A DNA stretch of 46,850 nucleotides. Source: HXMU1420-2 sp040830545 (GTDB taxonomy: Bacteria > Pseudomonadota > Alphaproteobacteria > Rhodobacterales > Rhodobacteraceae). Below are positions 31,639 to 41,100 of this stretch, in pieces. The notes below the pieces were generated by a model, which ran no database searches, was not told the origin of the DNA, and saw only the letters and a program-made list of their open reading frames with translations. The DNA lies in the NCBI GenBank assembly GCA_040830545.1, contig JBFOMB010000120.1, forward strand, positions 1 to 46,850, given 5' to 3'. Numbering within the stretch: the stretch's first letter is position 1; every line of letters starts with the position of its first letter. Both the position numbers and the translations under genes were made by a program.

Positions 31639-33912
31639 CTAGCCATATTGTGCAACCGGTGTTCCGGCGATGGCGGCCATGTTCAACAGGCCCCGCGCGG
31701 TGATTGACGGCGACACAATATGCGCCTTGTTGCCCATCCCCATCAGGATCGGACCAACCTCCAGCCCGCCCGCCTTGGACTTCAGGATGTTGCGCACGCC
31801 GCTGGCCGCATCTGCATGGGCAAATATCAGCACATTCGCCGGGCCTTTCAGCCGCGAGCTCGGGAAAATGCGCTGCCGCAACTCGGGGTCCAGCGCGGTG
31901 TCCACGTTCATCTCACCCTCGTAGACGAAATTGCAGTCGCGTTCGTCCAGCAGGCGGATCGCCTCGCGCAGGCGGGGACCGCTGCCATGGTTCTGGTTGC
32001 CGAACTGCGATTGCGAGCACAGCGCGATGGCCGGTTCCACCCCAAAGCGACGCACATGACGCGCGGCCCCTTCGGCGATTTCAGCCAGGTTTTCGGGCTG
32101 GGGCAACTGGTGCACGTGGGTGTCCGCAATGAACAAAGGCCCGTCTTCCAGGATCATGAGAGACAGAGCGCCCTGCGGGTGCAGATCATCGGTGGCCAGC
32201 ACCTGCTGGACATAGTTCAGATGCCAGCGGAATTCCCCGAACGTGCCGCAGATCAGGCTGTCAGCCTCGCCACGGTGCACCATGACCGCGCCAATCGCGG
32301 TGGAGTTCGTGCGCATGATCGCCTTGGCCAGGTCGGGCGTCACACCCCGGCGCTGCATGACCTCGTGATACGTGTTCCAATAGTCGAAATAGCGCGGGTC
32401 GTTTTCCGGGTTCACGATCTGGAAATCACGTTCTGGCCGAATTTCCAGCCCGAACCGGTCACAGCGGGCATTGATCACCTCGGGACGGCCAATCAGGATC
32501 GGCGTTTCGGTGGTTTCCTCAAGAATGGCCTGTGCTGCACGCAACACACGTTCATCCTCACCCTCGGCAAAGACAATGCGGCGGGACGCCTGCGCCGCTG
32601 TTTCAAACACGGGCCGCATCATCAACGCTGATTTAAACACCGTCTGCTTCAATTTTTCTGCATAGCCCTCGATATCGTCGAGGGGTCGGGTTGCAACGCC
32701 ACTTTCCATCGCGGCCTTGGCCACGGCGGCGGACACCACACCGACCAGACGCGGATCAAACGGTTTGGGGATCAGGTAGTCCGCCCCGAAATTCAGTTGC
32801 TCACCGCGATAGGCCGCCGCCGCCTCCGCACTGGTTGTGGCACGGGCCAGTTCTGCAATGCCGTCGATACAGGCCAGTTGCATGGCGTCGTTGATTTCCG
32901 TCGCGCCGACATCCAGCGCGCCGCGGAAGATGAACGGGAAACACAGGACGTTGTTCACCTGGTTCGGAAAATCGCTGCGCCCTGTGGCGATGATCGCGTC
33001 CGGGGCGACGGCGCGAGCCTCTTCCGGCATGATTTCCGGCGTCGGGTTGGCAAGGGCAAAGATGATCGGCTGTTTCGCCATCTGCTTCACATGCTCGGGC
33101 TTCAACACATTCGGCCCGGACAGGCCCAGAAACAGGTCCGCGCCTTCGATCACATCGTCCAGAGTGCGCAGGTCCGAGGGCTGCGCAAACGCGGCCTTGG
33201 TCGGGTTCATGTCAACCTCGCGCCCCTCGTAGACTAACCCATGCAGATCACAGAGCCAGACGTTTTCCCGCTTCACCCCCAGCTTCAGCAACATGTTGAG
33301 ACAAGCGATCCCCGCAGCCCCACCGCCGGTCGACACGATCTTTATGTCCTCAAACGCCTTGCCCGCCACGTGCAGCGCATTCTTCGCCGCCGCGCCCACA
33401 ACAATTGCCGTGCCGTGCTGGTCGTCATGAAACACGGGGATGTTCATGCGTTCACGGCACAGCTGTTCGACCACAAAACAATCCGGTGCCTTGATGTCCT
33501 CCAGATTGATCGCCCCAAAGGTCGGGCCCAACGCACAGACAATATCGGCCAGTTTTTCCGGGTCGGATTCGTCCACCTCAATATCGAAACAGTCGATATT
33601 GGCGAATTTCTTGAACAGGACCGCCTTGCCCTCCATCACCGGTTTAGAGGCCAGCGCGCCAATGTTCCCCAGCCCCAGCACCGCCGTCCCGTTCGAAATC
33701 ACCGCCACCAGATTGCCCCGCGCCGTATACCGCGCAGCATCTGCCGGGTTGCCCTTGATTTCGATACAGGCCTCGGCAACGCCCGGCGAATAGGCCCGCG
33801 ACAGATCGCGCCCGTTTGCCATCGGCTTGGTCGCCCTGATCTCCAGTTTTCCGGGCTTCGGATACTCGTGATAGTCCAGCGATGCCTGGCGCAAGGATTG
33901 ATTTTCGGACAT
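31639..33912 (-). CDS. maeB: NADP-dependent malic enzyme with C-terminal phosphotransacetylase-like domain
   Basis: 757-residue MaeB. N-terminal malic domain (about 15-155: RDLSRAYSPGVAEAC, NIGALASKPVMEGKAVLFKKFA, HDDQHGTA metal site), NADP-binding domain (160-410: VSTGGGAAGIACLNMLLKLG), and a phosphotransacetylase-like domain (about 435-757: FAEGEDERVLRAAQ, GPANVLIFAHADAASGVRN). It decarboxylates malate to pyruvate; the C-terminal domain is a regulatory, acetyl-CoA-sensing module in studied homologues. ATG 33912 has a strong GGGAGGGG upstream. Divergent from the bicupin gene; prpE follows on the same strand. Confidence 0.94.
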   Translation of the reverse strand: MSENQSLRQASLDYHEYPKPGKLEIRATKPMANGRDLSRAYSPGVAEACIEIKGNPADAARYTARGNLVAVISNGTAVLGLGNIGALASKPVMEGKAVLFKKFANIDCFDIEVDESDPEKLADIVCALGPTFGAINLEDIKAPDCFVVEQLCRERMNIPVFHDDQHGTAIVVGAAAKNALHVAGKAFEDIKIVSTGGGAAGIACLNMLLKLGVKRENVWLCDLHGLVYEGREVDMNPTKAAFAQPSDLRTLDDVIEGADLFLGLSGPNVLKPEHVKQMAKQPIIFALANPTPEIMPEEARAVAPDAIIATGRSDFPNQVNNVLCFPFIFRGALDVGATEINDAMQLACIDGIAELARATTSAEAAAAYRGEQLNFGADYLIPKPFDPRLVGVVSAAVAKAAMESGVATRPLDDIEGYAEKLKQTVFKSALMMRPVFETAAQASRRIVFAEGEDERVLRAAQAILEETTETPILIGRPEVINARCDRFGLEIRPERDFQIVNPENDPRYFDYWNTYHEVMQRRGVTPDLAKAIMRTNSTAIGAVMVHRGEADSLICGTFGEFRWHLNYVQQVLATDDLHPQGALSLMILEDGPLFIADTHVHQLPQPENLAEIAEGAARHVRRFGVEPAIALCSQSQFGNQNHGSGPRLREAIRLLDERDCNFVYEGEMNVDTALDPELRQRIFPSSRLKGPANVLIFAHADAASGVRNILKSKAGGLEVGPILMGMGNKAHIVSPSITARGLLNMAAIAGTPVAQYG

Positions 33913-34052
33913 CTGACCCCTCCCAGAAAATATGATTTAGCGTTAAACTACTTTGCCGCACACGTACATTCATCAATTGCCGCACCCCGTTGCTGGCATG
34001 GCTTGCAAATCGGGCACGGCAAGGCCACTCTTCCCCCGATACGAGGAGAGTC

Positions 34053-35144
34053 ATGTCCGACACGATAGCAGAAGTCAGGTTGCCGACACGTGAATTGCGC
34101 GACGACCTGCCATTTTTCACGAAAACTCTGGGGATGCGGCTGGATATGATCTATCCGGCAGATGACCCGTCAATTGCAGTGTTCTCGGGCCATGGGCTGC
34201 GGGTGCGGGTGGAAAAGGACGCGCCGGAACCGCCGGGCACGATCCGCATCCTGACCGAAGATCCCGACGGTTTTGCCGACGGCGCGCGGTCGTTGACCGC
34301 CCCGAATGGCACAAAGATCGAGATCGAGGACCGCAACCCTCCGCTCGTCATGCCGGAGACACGCCATTCCTTTGTCGTGCGGCGTTTGGCGGATCAGGCC
34401 CCGTGGATCATTGGGCGCGCGGGAATGAATTATCGCGATCTGGTGCCCGACCGGTTGGGCGGTGCAATGATCGCCAGCCATATCCGCATCCCGGACGGTG
34501 GCCCCGTGCCAGACATGGTGCATTACCACCGGGTCGGGTTTCAGCTGATTTTCTGCATCCATGGCTGGGTCGATGTGCTGTACGAGGATCAGGGCGACCG
34601 CCTGCGCCTAACCCCCGGTGACTGCTTCATTCAGCCGCCCGAAATCCGTCACCGTGTGATGGAGGCCAGCGACAACGTTCAGGTCATCGAAATCGGCGTT
34701 CCCGCCGAACATGTGACCGAGATTGATCACGATCTGGACCTGCCCACGCCGCATTACCGCCCCGACCGCGAATGGCAGGGGCAGCGGTTTGTGCACAATC
34801 TGGCCGACGGCGCGGAATGGACGCCATCCCGCCTGCCCGGCTATGTCGCACGCGACACCACGATTGCCACGAACACAAAGGACGTGGCAGGCGTGCAGGT
34901 GTTCCGGCGTGGCGATGGGGACCCGGTATGGACCACGCATGATTGCGACATCCTGTTTGCCTTTGTCATGGGCGGCACGGTCACGCTCGAAGGCGAGGGA
35001 CGTGACCCCTTCACACTGGAAACCGGCGACGCCTTTGTCATCCCGCCCGGCATGCGCACCCGTCTGAGCAATCCGTCAGACGACATCGAACTGCTGGAGG
35101 TGTCCCTGCCCGGTGCCTTCGCAACCACGGTGGAGGATCAATGA
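34053..35144 (+). CDS. Bicupin protein with N-terminal VOC-like domain
   Basis: 363 residues. Residues 1-95 resemble a vicinal-oxygen-chelate (glyoxalase) half (RLPTRELRDDLPFFTKTLGM). Cupin 1 (about 150-205) keeps metal-type His157, His159 and His200 (VHYHRVGFQLIF...PPEIRH). Cupin 2 (about 285-345) has His296 but Arg where the last His should be (PPGMRTRL), so it is probably metal-free. The function is unknown. ATG 34053 follows GAGGAGAG. It overlaps cdd by 4 nt (ATGA) and so heads the cdd-deoA-deoB unit, which suggests a role in nucleoside or deoxyribose metabolism. Not one of the standard deo genes. Confidence 0.75.
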   Translation: MSDTIAEVRLPTRELRDDLPFFTKTLGMRLDMIYPADDPSIAVFSGHGLRVRVEKDAPEPPGTIRILTEDPDGFADGARSLTAPNGTKIEIEDRNPPLVMPETRHSFVVRRLADQAPWIIGRAGMNYRDLVPDRLGGAMIASHIRIPDGGPVPDMVHYHRVGFQLIFCIHGWVDVLYEDQGDRLRLTPGDCFIQPPEIRHRVMEASDNVQVIEIGVPAEHVTEIDHDLDLPTPHYRPDREWQGQRFVHNLADGAEWTPSRLPGYVARDTTIATNTKDVAGVQVFRRGDGDPVWTTHDCDILFAFVMGGTVTLEGEGRDPFTLETGDAFVIPPGMRTRLSNPSDDIELLEVSLPGAFATTVEDQ

Positions 35145-35533
35145 CGCTTCGCGACCAGGCCATCGCCGTGCGCGAAAACGCCCACGCGCCCTATTCGAAC
35201 TTCAAGGTTGGGGCAGCCATCCGCGCGGCTTCTGGAACGGTCTATGTGGGTTGCAACGTAGAAAACGTGGCCTATCCCGAAGGCACCTGCGCCGAGGCCG
35301 GGGCGATTGCTGCCATGGTCGCCGCCGGTGATACCGTGCTGACCGAGGTCTATGTGGTCGCCGGATCGCCCACACCTGTGCCCCCTTGCGGCGGATGCCG
35401 GCAGAAACTGGCAGAATTCGGGGCGGGTGACGTGCCCGTGACGCTCGCCACCACGGCAGGCGCGGAAGAGGCAACAACCATCGGTGCCCTGCTGCCCGGC
35501 GCATTCGACAGCGGCCATATGGAAGGCAGCTGA
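35141..35533 (+). CDS. cdd: Cytidine deaminase
   Basis: 130-residue homotetrameric-type zinc cytidine deaminase, converting cytidine and deoxycytidine to uridine forms. Substrate-binding SNFKVGAA, then CNVENVAYPEGTCAEAGA with the Cys ligand and catalytic Glu (CAE), and the second zinc site PPCGGCRQ. The length is normal (about 130). Overlaps the bicupin stop by 4 nt and deoA follows 4 nt later. Confidence 0.97.
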   Translation: MTLRDQAIAVRENAHAPYSNFKVGAAIRAASGTVYVGCNVENVAYPEGTCAEAGAIAAMVAAGDTVLTEVYVVAGSPTPVPPCGGCRQKLAEFGAGDVPVTLATTAGAEEATTIGALLPGAFDSGHMEGS

Positions 35534-35537
35534 TCCC

Positions 35538-36842
35538 GTGGATGCGCGCCGGATCATATCGCAGCTGCGCCAGGGCAAAACGCCCGGGACCGAGGATTTG
35601 CGCTGGTTTGCCCGAGGCTTGGCCGATCAGGGTGTCAGTGATGCGCAGGCGGGGGCGTTCGCCATGGCCGTCTGCATGTCCGGGCTGGACGCGCGGGGTC
35701 GGGCCGATCTGACGCTTGCCATGCGGGACACGGGCACGGTGCTGGACTGGGATCTGGACGGGCCGGTCGTGGACAAGCATTCGACCGGAGGCGTCGGCGA
35801 TTGCCTGTCGCTGGTGCTGGCCCCTGCCTTGGCCGAATGCGGGGTCTACGTCCCCATGATCTCGGGCCGGGGATTGGGGCACACGGGCGGGACGCTAGAC
35901 AAGCTGGAATCGATCCCCGGCGTGTCGACCTCGGCTGCTGAGGGTCGGTTGTTGCACGTTACCCGCGACGCAGGCTGCGCGATAGTCGGGGCCAGCGCAG
36001 ACATCGCGCCAGCCGACCGGCGGCTATATGCGATCCGGGACGTGACCGCGACGGTGGAAAGCCTGGACCTGATCACAGCCTCGATCCTGTCAAAGAAGCT
36101 GGCAGCAGCGCCAGACGCGCTGGTTCTGGACGTGAAGGTCGGCAGTGGCGCGTTCATGAAATCCGCTGATGACGCGCGCGCGCTGGCGACCGCCCTAACC
36201 GACACGGCAAACGCCGCTGGTTGCCCCACAACGGCGGTGATCACTGATATGAGCCAACCGCTTGCACCTTCCTTGGGCAACGCGCTGGAGGTTGCGGAAA
36301 CCATGCGTGTGCTGACCGGCGACCGGTCCGGGCCGCTGGTGGAACTGGCGGCGGCCTTGGGCGGCGTGGTGCTAGCCGATGCCAAGGCGTCCGAGGGCGT
36401 GCAGGATGGCGCAAACCGCGTGTACTCCGCCATCCGCGATGGGCGCGCGGCGGAGCGTTTTGGCCGCATGATCGCCGCACAGGGCGGACCCTTGGGGTTC
36501 GTCGACAACTGGGCGCGCTTCCTGCCCGAGGCCAATGTGATCCGCGAAATCAAGGCCCCGCGCGACGGCTATGTCACCGCAATGGATGGGGAGGCGTTGG
36601 GCTTGACCGTCGTCGCATTGGGTGGCGGGCGGCAGGTGGAAAGCGACACGGTCGATCCGTCGGTCGGGCTTTCTGGTCTGGTGCGGATCGGGGATCAGGT
36701 CTCAGCAGGACAACCACTGGGCTTTGTGCATGCGGTGCGTGAAGATGCCGCCAATGCAGCGGTGAAGGCTGTGATCGGGGCGATTTCGATTGCGGGTACC
36801 CCCGTGGCCGCGCCCGATTTGATCCAGGACCGGATCGGCTGA
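35538..36842 (+). CDS. deoA: Thymidine phosphorylase
   Basis: 434-residue nucleoside phosphorylase-II family enzyme that splits thymidine to thymine and deoxyribose 1-phosphate. Signature VVDKHSTGGVGD (phosphate site) and SGRGLGHTGGTLDKLESIPG are intact; the C-terminal domain ends with the pyrimidine-binding region. The start is GTG 35538, giving MDARRIISQL as in homologues; GGAAGG lies 11 nt upstream, inside the cdd tail. It overlaps deoB by 1 nt (TGATG). Confidence 0.96.
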   Translation: MDARRIISQLRQGKTPGTEDLRWFARGLADQGVSDAQAGAFAMAVCMSGLDARGRADLTLAMRDTGTVLDWDLDGPVVDKHSTGGVGDCLSLVLAPALAECGVYVPMISGRGLGHTGGTLDKLESIPGVSTSAAEGRLLHVTRDAGCAIVGASADIAPADRRLYAIRDVTATVESLDLITASILSKKLAAAPDALVLDVKVGSGAFMKSADDARALATALTDTANAAGCPTTAVITDMSQPLAPSLGNALEVAETMRVLTGDRSGPLVELAAALGGVVLADAKASEGVQDGANRVYSAIRDGRAAERFGRMIAAQGGPLGFVDNWARFLPEANVIREIKAPRDGYVTAMDGEALGLTVVALGGGRQVESDTVDPSVGLSGLVRIGDQVSAGQPLGFVHAVREDAANAAVKAVIGAISIAGTPVAAPDLIQDRIG

Positions 36843-38041
36843 TGCCCCGCGCGGTTCTGATTGTGATGGATTCCGTGGGCATCGGTGGTGCGCCCGATGC
36901 CGGAGCATTTTTCAACAGAACGGTGCCTGACACGGGCGCGAATACCCTGCTGCACATCGCCCAACACTGCGCGGAGCATCGACCAGATGGACCCTTGCGC
37001 CTGCCGGTTCTGAACGGGTTGGGGGTGGGGTCCGCGCTGCATCTGGCCTGTGGTGAAGCGGCTCCGGGGTTGAACCCTTTGGCTTCAGGCATGTGGGGGG
37101 CGGCAACCGAAAGCTCTCCGGGGAAAGACACGCCATCGGGCCATTGGGAACTGGCCGGCTTGCCGGTGCCGTGGGATTGGCACTATTTCCCTAGTACACA
37201 TCCGGCCTTCCCCTTGGACGTTTCGCGCCATGTGGCGGAAGTTGCAGGAACGGACGGCATCCTGGGCGATTGCCACGCCTCGGGGACCGAAATCATCGCG
37301 CGGCTGGGCGCAGAACATCTGCAGACGGGTTGGCCGATTTGCTATACTTCGGCGGATAGCGTGTTCCAGATTGCTGCGCATGAGGAACAGTTCGGGCTGG
37401 ATCGCCTGCTGGACCTGTGCACGCGGGTTGCTCCGATGCTGCATGAGATGAAAGTGGGGCGTGTGATTGCCCGACCCTTCGTTGGGACAATCGAAAACGG
37501 GTTCACGCCCACCACCAACCGCCGAGATTTCGCCATTCGCCCACCGCAGCCGGTGTTGACGAACTGGGTGCAGAATGCGGGGCGCGCGGTGCATGCGATT
37601 GGAAAGATTGGTGATATTTTCACCATGGAAGGCATCGATGACGTGGTGAAAGGTGAGGACGTTGTGTTGATGGACCACCTGCTGGACGCGGTGTCAGGGG
37701 CAGAGGATGGCAGCCTGACCTTCGCGAATTTCGTAGAATTCGACAGTCTCTACGGCCACCGGCGCGACCCGGAGGGTTACGCCGCGCATCTGGAATGGTT
37801 CGATGCGGGGATTGGTCGGGTACTGGAGCAACTGCGGCCCGAGGATTGTCTGGTGATCACGGCGGATCATGGCAATGACCCGACCTGGACCGGGACGGAT
37901 CACACGCGCGAGCGTGTGCCGGTTTTGGTTGCGGGCAAGGGGGATGGTGCACTGGGGCATATGGGGTTTGCAGATGTTGCGGCCAGCATTGCCGCGCATC
38001 TGGGGGTGCCTGCGCAGGGACCCGGAACCTGTAAGTTCTAA
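36842..38041 (+). CDS. deoB: Phosphopentomutase
   Basis: 399-residue alkaline-phosphatase-superfamily mutase interconverting (deoxy)ribose 1- and 5-phosphate. N-terminal LIVMDSVGIGGAPDA with the metal Asp, ESSPGKDTPSGHWE with the phosphorylated Thr, VEFDSLYGHRRD and the second metal site TADHGNDPTWTGTDHTRE. The length is close to E. coli DeoB (407). It completes deoxynucleoside catabolism begun by Cdd and DeoA; no deoC aldolase or deoD lies in the window. TGATG coupling to deoA. Confidence 0.97.
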   Translation: MPRAVLIVMDSVGIGGAPDAGAFFNRTVPDTGANTLLHIAQHCAEHRPDGPLRLPVLNGLGVGSALHLACGEAAPGLNPLASGMWGAATESSPGKDTPSGHWELAGLPVPWDWHYFPSTHPAFPLDVSRHVAEVAGTDGILGDCHASGTEIIARLGAEHLQTGWPICYTSADSVFQIAAHEEQFGLDRLLDLCTRVAPMLHEMKVGRVIARPFVGTIENGFTPTTNRRDFAIRPPQPVLTNWVQNAGRAVHAIGKIGDIFTMEGIDDVVKGEDVVLMDHLLDAVSGAEDGSLTFANFVEFDSLYGHRRDPEGYAAHLEWFDAGIGRVLEQLRPEDCLVITADHGNDPTWTGTDHTRERVPVLVAGKGDGALGHMGFADVAASIAAHLGVPAQGPGTCKF

Positions 38042-38049
38042 CCAGCTAA

Positions 38050-38116
38050 GGATTTTCGAAAATCCCTGGTCACCCGGGTGCGCGGTCGCGACCGGGTGCG
38101 ATTTGGCCCGGTCGCG
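38050..38116 (+). terminator. Terminator hairpins after deoB
   Basis: A perfect 16-bp palindrome GGATTTTCGAAAATCC (38050-38065) is followed by a 10-bp GC-rich stem, CGCGACCGGG (38087-38096) with CCCGGTCGCG (38107-38116). Both lie between convergent deoB and valS and can serve either strand. Confidence 0.6.
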
Positions 38117-38121
38117 CATTT

Positions 38122-38144
38122 GAGTATTTGAAGAACAATGAAGG
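38122..38144. repeat. GAGTATTT...GAACAATGAAGG element, copy 1
   Basis: A 23-nt sequence, GAGTATTT then 3 variable bases then GAACAATGAAGG, directly after a GC-rich hairpin and ending against the valS stop. Copy 2 at 42238-42260 differs at only the 3 middle bases and has the same setting. Confidence 0.6.
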
Positions 38145-41100
38145 TCAGGCGATTTCCGCGAGGCGGGCAAGGGCCTGTTTCAATTGATCTTCTTCCTCTT
38201 CCCGAGCGGCGAGGTTGGCGCGGGTTTCTTCGACGACTTCCTCTGGGGCGCTGTCGATGAATTTCGGGTTCTTCAATCGACCGCGCAAACCGCCGAGTTC
38301 TTTGGCGAGTTTTTGCAGGGATTTTTCCAGCCGCGCCTGTTCTTCGGCCACGTCGATGATGTCAGCCAGCGGCATGCCAAAACTCGCACCTTCGGCCGGG
38401 ATTGTCACGCAGCCTTTGGGCATTGTGTCAACCTTTTCAAGGCTTTCGATGCGGGCGAGCCGTTTGATCAACGCCTCGTTCCGGTCCCATGCGCCTTGCC
38501 CGTGGGCGTCGATTGCGGTGGTGACCATGGGGACATAGGCCCCGGCGGGGACGTGCATCTGGGCGCGGGCGGAACGGGCGTTTTCGATCAGGGAAATCAC
38601 CCAGTTCATTTCCCGGTCCGCATCGGCGTCCACAAGGTCCAGACCGTAGTCCGGCCAGTCGCCATGGACCAGCATTTTGGCGCGGTCACCAGAAAGGCCC
38701 CAAAGCTCTTCAGTGATGAAGGGCATGATCGGATGTAGCAGGATAAGGCACTGATCCAAAACCCATTTCATCGTCTCGCGGGTTTCCTGTGCGACGTCGC
38801 CTTCCTGCTGGAACAGGGGTTTGGAGAACTCCAGATACCAGTCGCAGACCTTGCCCCAGACAAAGGCATAAAGCGCATTTGCGGCGTCGTTGAAGCGGTA
38901 GTTTTCCAGCGCGTCATCGACCGCGACCCGCACTTTTGCGGTCTCACCGATGATCCATCGGTTCAGCGTTTCAGAGGGATGCACAACCTGTACACTATCC
39001 GTACACAACCCGTACACCGATTTGGCATCAAACACGCCGTTCATTTCCGCAAAGCGGGCGAAGTTCCAGAGCTTCGTCGTGAAGTTCCGGTAGCCGGTGA
39101 TCCGGTCCTTGGACAGTTTCAAAACGCCGCCAATGGCCGCCATCGAGGTGTTGGTGAACCGCAGCGCGTCCGCGCCGAATTCGTCCACAATCTCCAGCGG
39201 GTCGATCACGTTGCCGGTGGTCTTTGACATCTTCTTGCCCTTCTCGTCGCGGACGAGCTGGTGCAGGTAGACCGTGTGGAACGGGATTTTGTCGGTGACA
39301 GCAAGCTGCATCATCATCATCCGGGCGACCCAGAAGAAGAGAATGTCAAAGCCCGTGATCAGGACGTCGGTGGGGAAGTAACGCTCCAACTCCTCGGTCT
39401 GTTCGGGCCAGCCGAGCGTGCCGATCGGCCAGAGACCGGAGGAGAACCACGTGTCCAGCACGTCGGGGTCTTGCCCAAGGGAAACTTTGACTTGTTTTTC
39501 ATCGTCCGATTGACATTCGAATTTCACTACCCAATTGCTTGACGCAACATTCTCTCGCCAAGTTTTGAGGTTTTCTGAAGGTGTACCTTGAGCGGTTAGC
39601 CTAAATTTCTCGTAGTCCGTTTCAGTCAACGGGTAGGTTTGGAGCTCGCCATTGTGCCTGAAAACCCTCCGAATCCAGACTTCCGCATGCGGAAACCGGC
39701 GACCATAATATTCTTGGGCTTGTGAGAATACGCTCTCAAAATCCTCACCGCAGAACGCTTCAGACTCGTTTTCGGCTATTTCGCCGTCAGAACTCACCTT
39801 TGGCCCATACCAAACCGGGATCTGATGACCCCACCAAAGCTGGCGCGATATACACCACGGCTCGATGTTTTCGAGCCAGTGGTAATAGGTCTTTTCACCG
39901 CTTTCGGGGATGATCCTGGTGTCACCTTTGCGGACCGCCTCCAGCGCGGGGCCGACAACCTTTTCGGCGTCAACAAACCACTGGTCGGTCAGCATGGGTT
40001 CCACGACCACTTTGGAGCGGTCACCAAAGGGCTGCATGATGGGTTTGGATTCGACCAGCGGGACGATCTCGTCCGCGCCTTCGGCATCCGGCTTTTTCGC
40101 GCCGGACCCAAGGATCGGGTTGTCCGCGCGGGTCATCACGGCGAGGCCCTCGGCGGTGATTTCCGCGATCACCTTCTCGCGTGCTTCGAACCGGTCGAGC
40201 CCGCGCAGGTGGTCGGGGACAAGGTTCAGCGCGTCGGCCTCTGCCTCGCTCAGCGTGCGGTCGCCGCGTGACACGGCCTGCGCGATCTCGGCCGCTTCCT
40301 CATATGGCGCGCCATCGTCGCGCATGGCGCCTTTGGTGTCCATCAGGCGGTACATCGGGATGTCGCCGCGCTTGGCCACCTGGTAATCGTTGAAGTCATG
40401 CGCGCCGGTGATCTTTACCGCGCCCGAGCCGAAGTCCGGATCGGGGTATTCATCCACAATGATGGGGATAAGTCGCCGTGAGGCCTGTGGACCAACCGGA
40501 ATCTCGCAAAGTTTCCCGACAATCGGCGCGTAACGTTCATCCTGTGGATGAACGGCAACCGCGCCATCGCCCAACATCGTCTCGGGACGGGTGGTGGCGA
40601 TGGAGATATAGTCGCGGGTTTCTTCAAGTATTATGTTACCGTCTTCGTCTTTCTCGCGGTAAACATAGGTTTCTCCGCCCGCCAGTGGATATTTGAAGTG
40701 CCACATGTGGCCGGGGGTTTCGATGTTTTCGACTTCGAGATCGGAGATGGCGGTTTCGAAATGCGGGTCCCAGTTCACCAGCCGCTTGCCACGGTAGATG
40801 AGGCCCTGATTGTACATCTCGACAAAGACCTTGATCACCGCGTCATGGAAGTTGGCGGAGTTTTCGTGGCCGACGCGCTGGTCGCCCGGCGCACCCGCCA
40901 TGGTAAACGCGTTGCGGCCCCAGTCGAGCGAGCAGCCCAGACGCTTGAGCTGGTCGATGATGGTAAAAGCGTATTCGGTTTTCCAGTCCCAGACCTTGTC
41001 TAGGAAATCCTCGCGCGACAGGTCCGTGCGGCGCATGTTCGATTCCGCCTTCAGCTTCTTTTCGACCTGAAGCTGGGTGGCGATGCCCGCGTGATCCTGC

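Noticed and set aside
33953..34009. TTGCCGCAC pair and CTTGCAAA before maeB as further PccR-type operators
   Set aside because: The matches to TTTGCAAA are imperfect and the spacing (24 bp) is not the known one; too weak to list.
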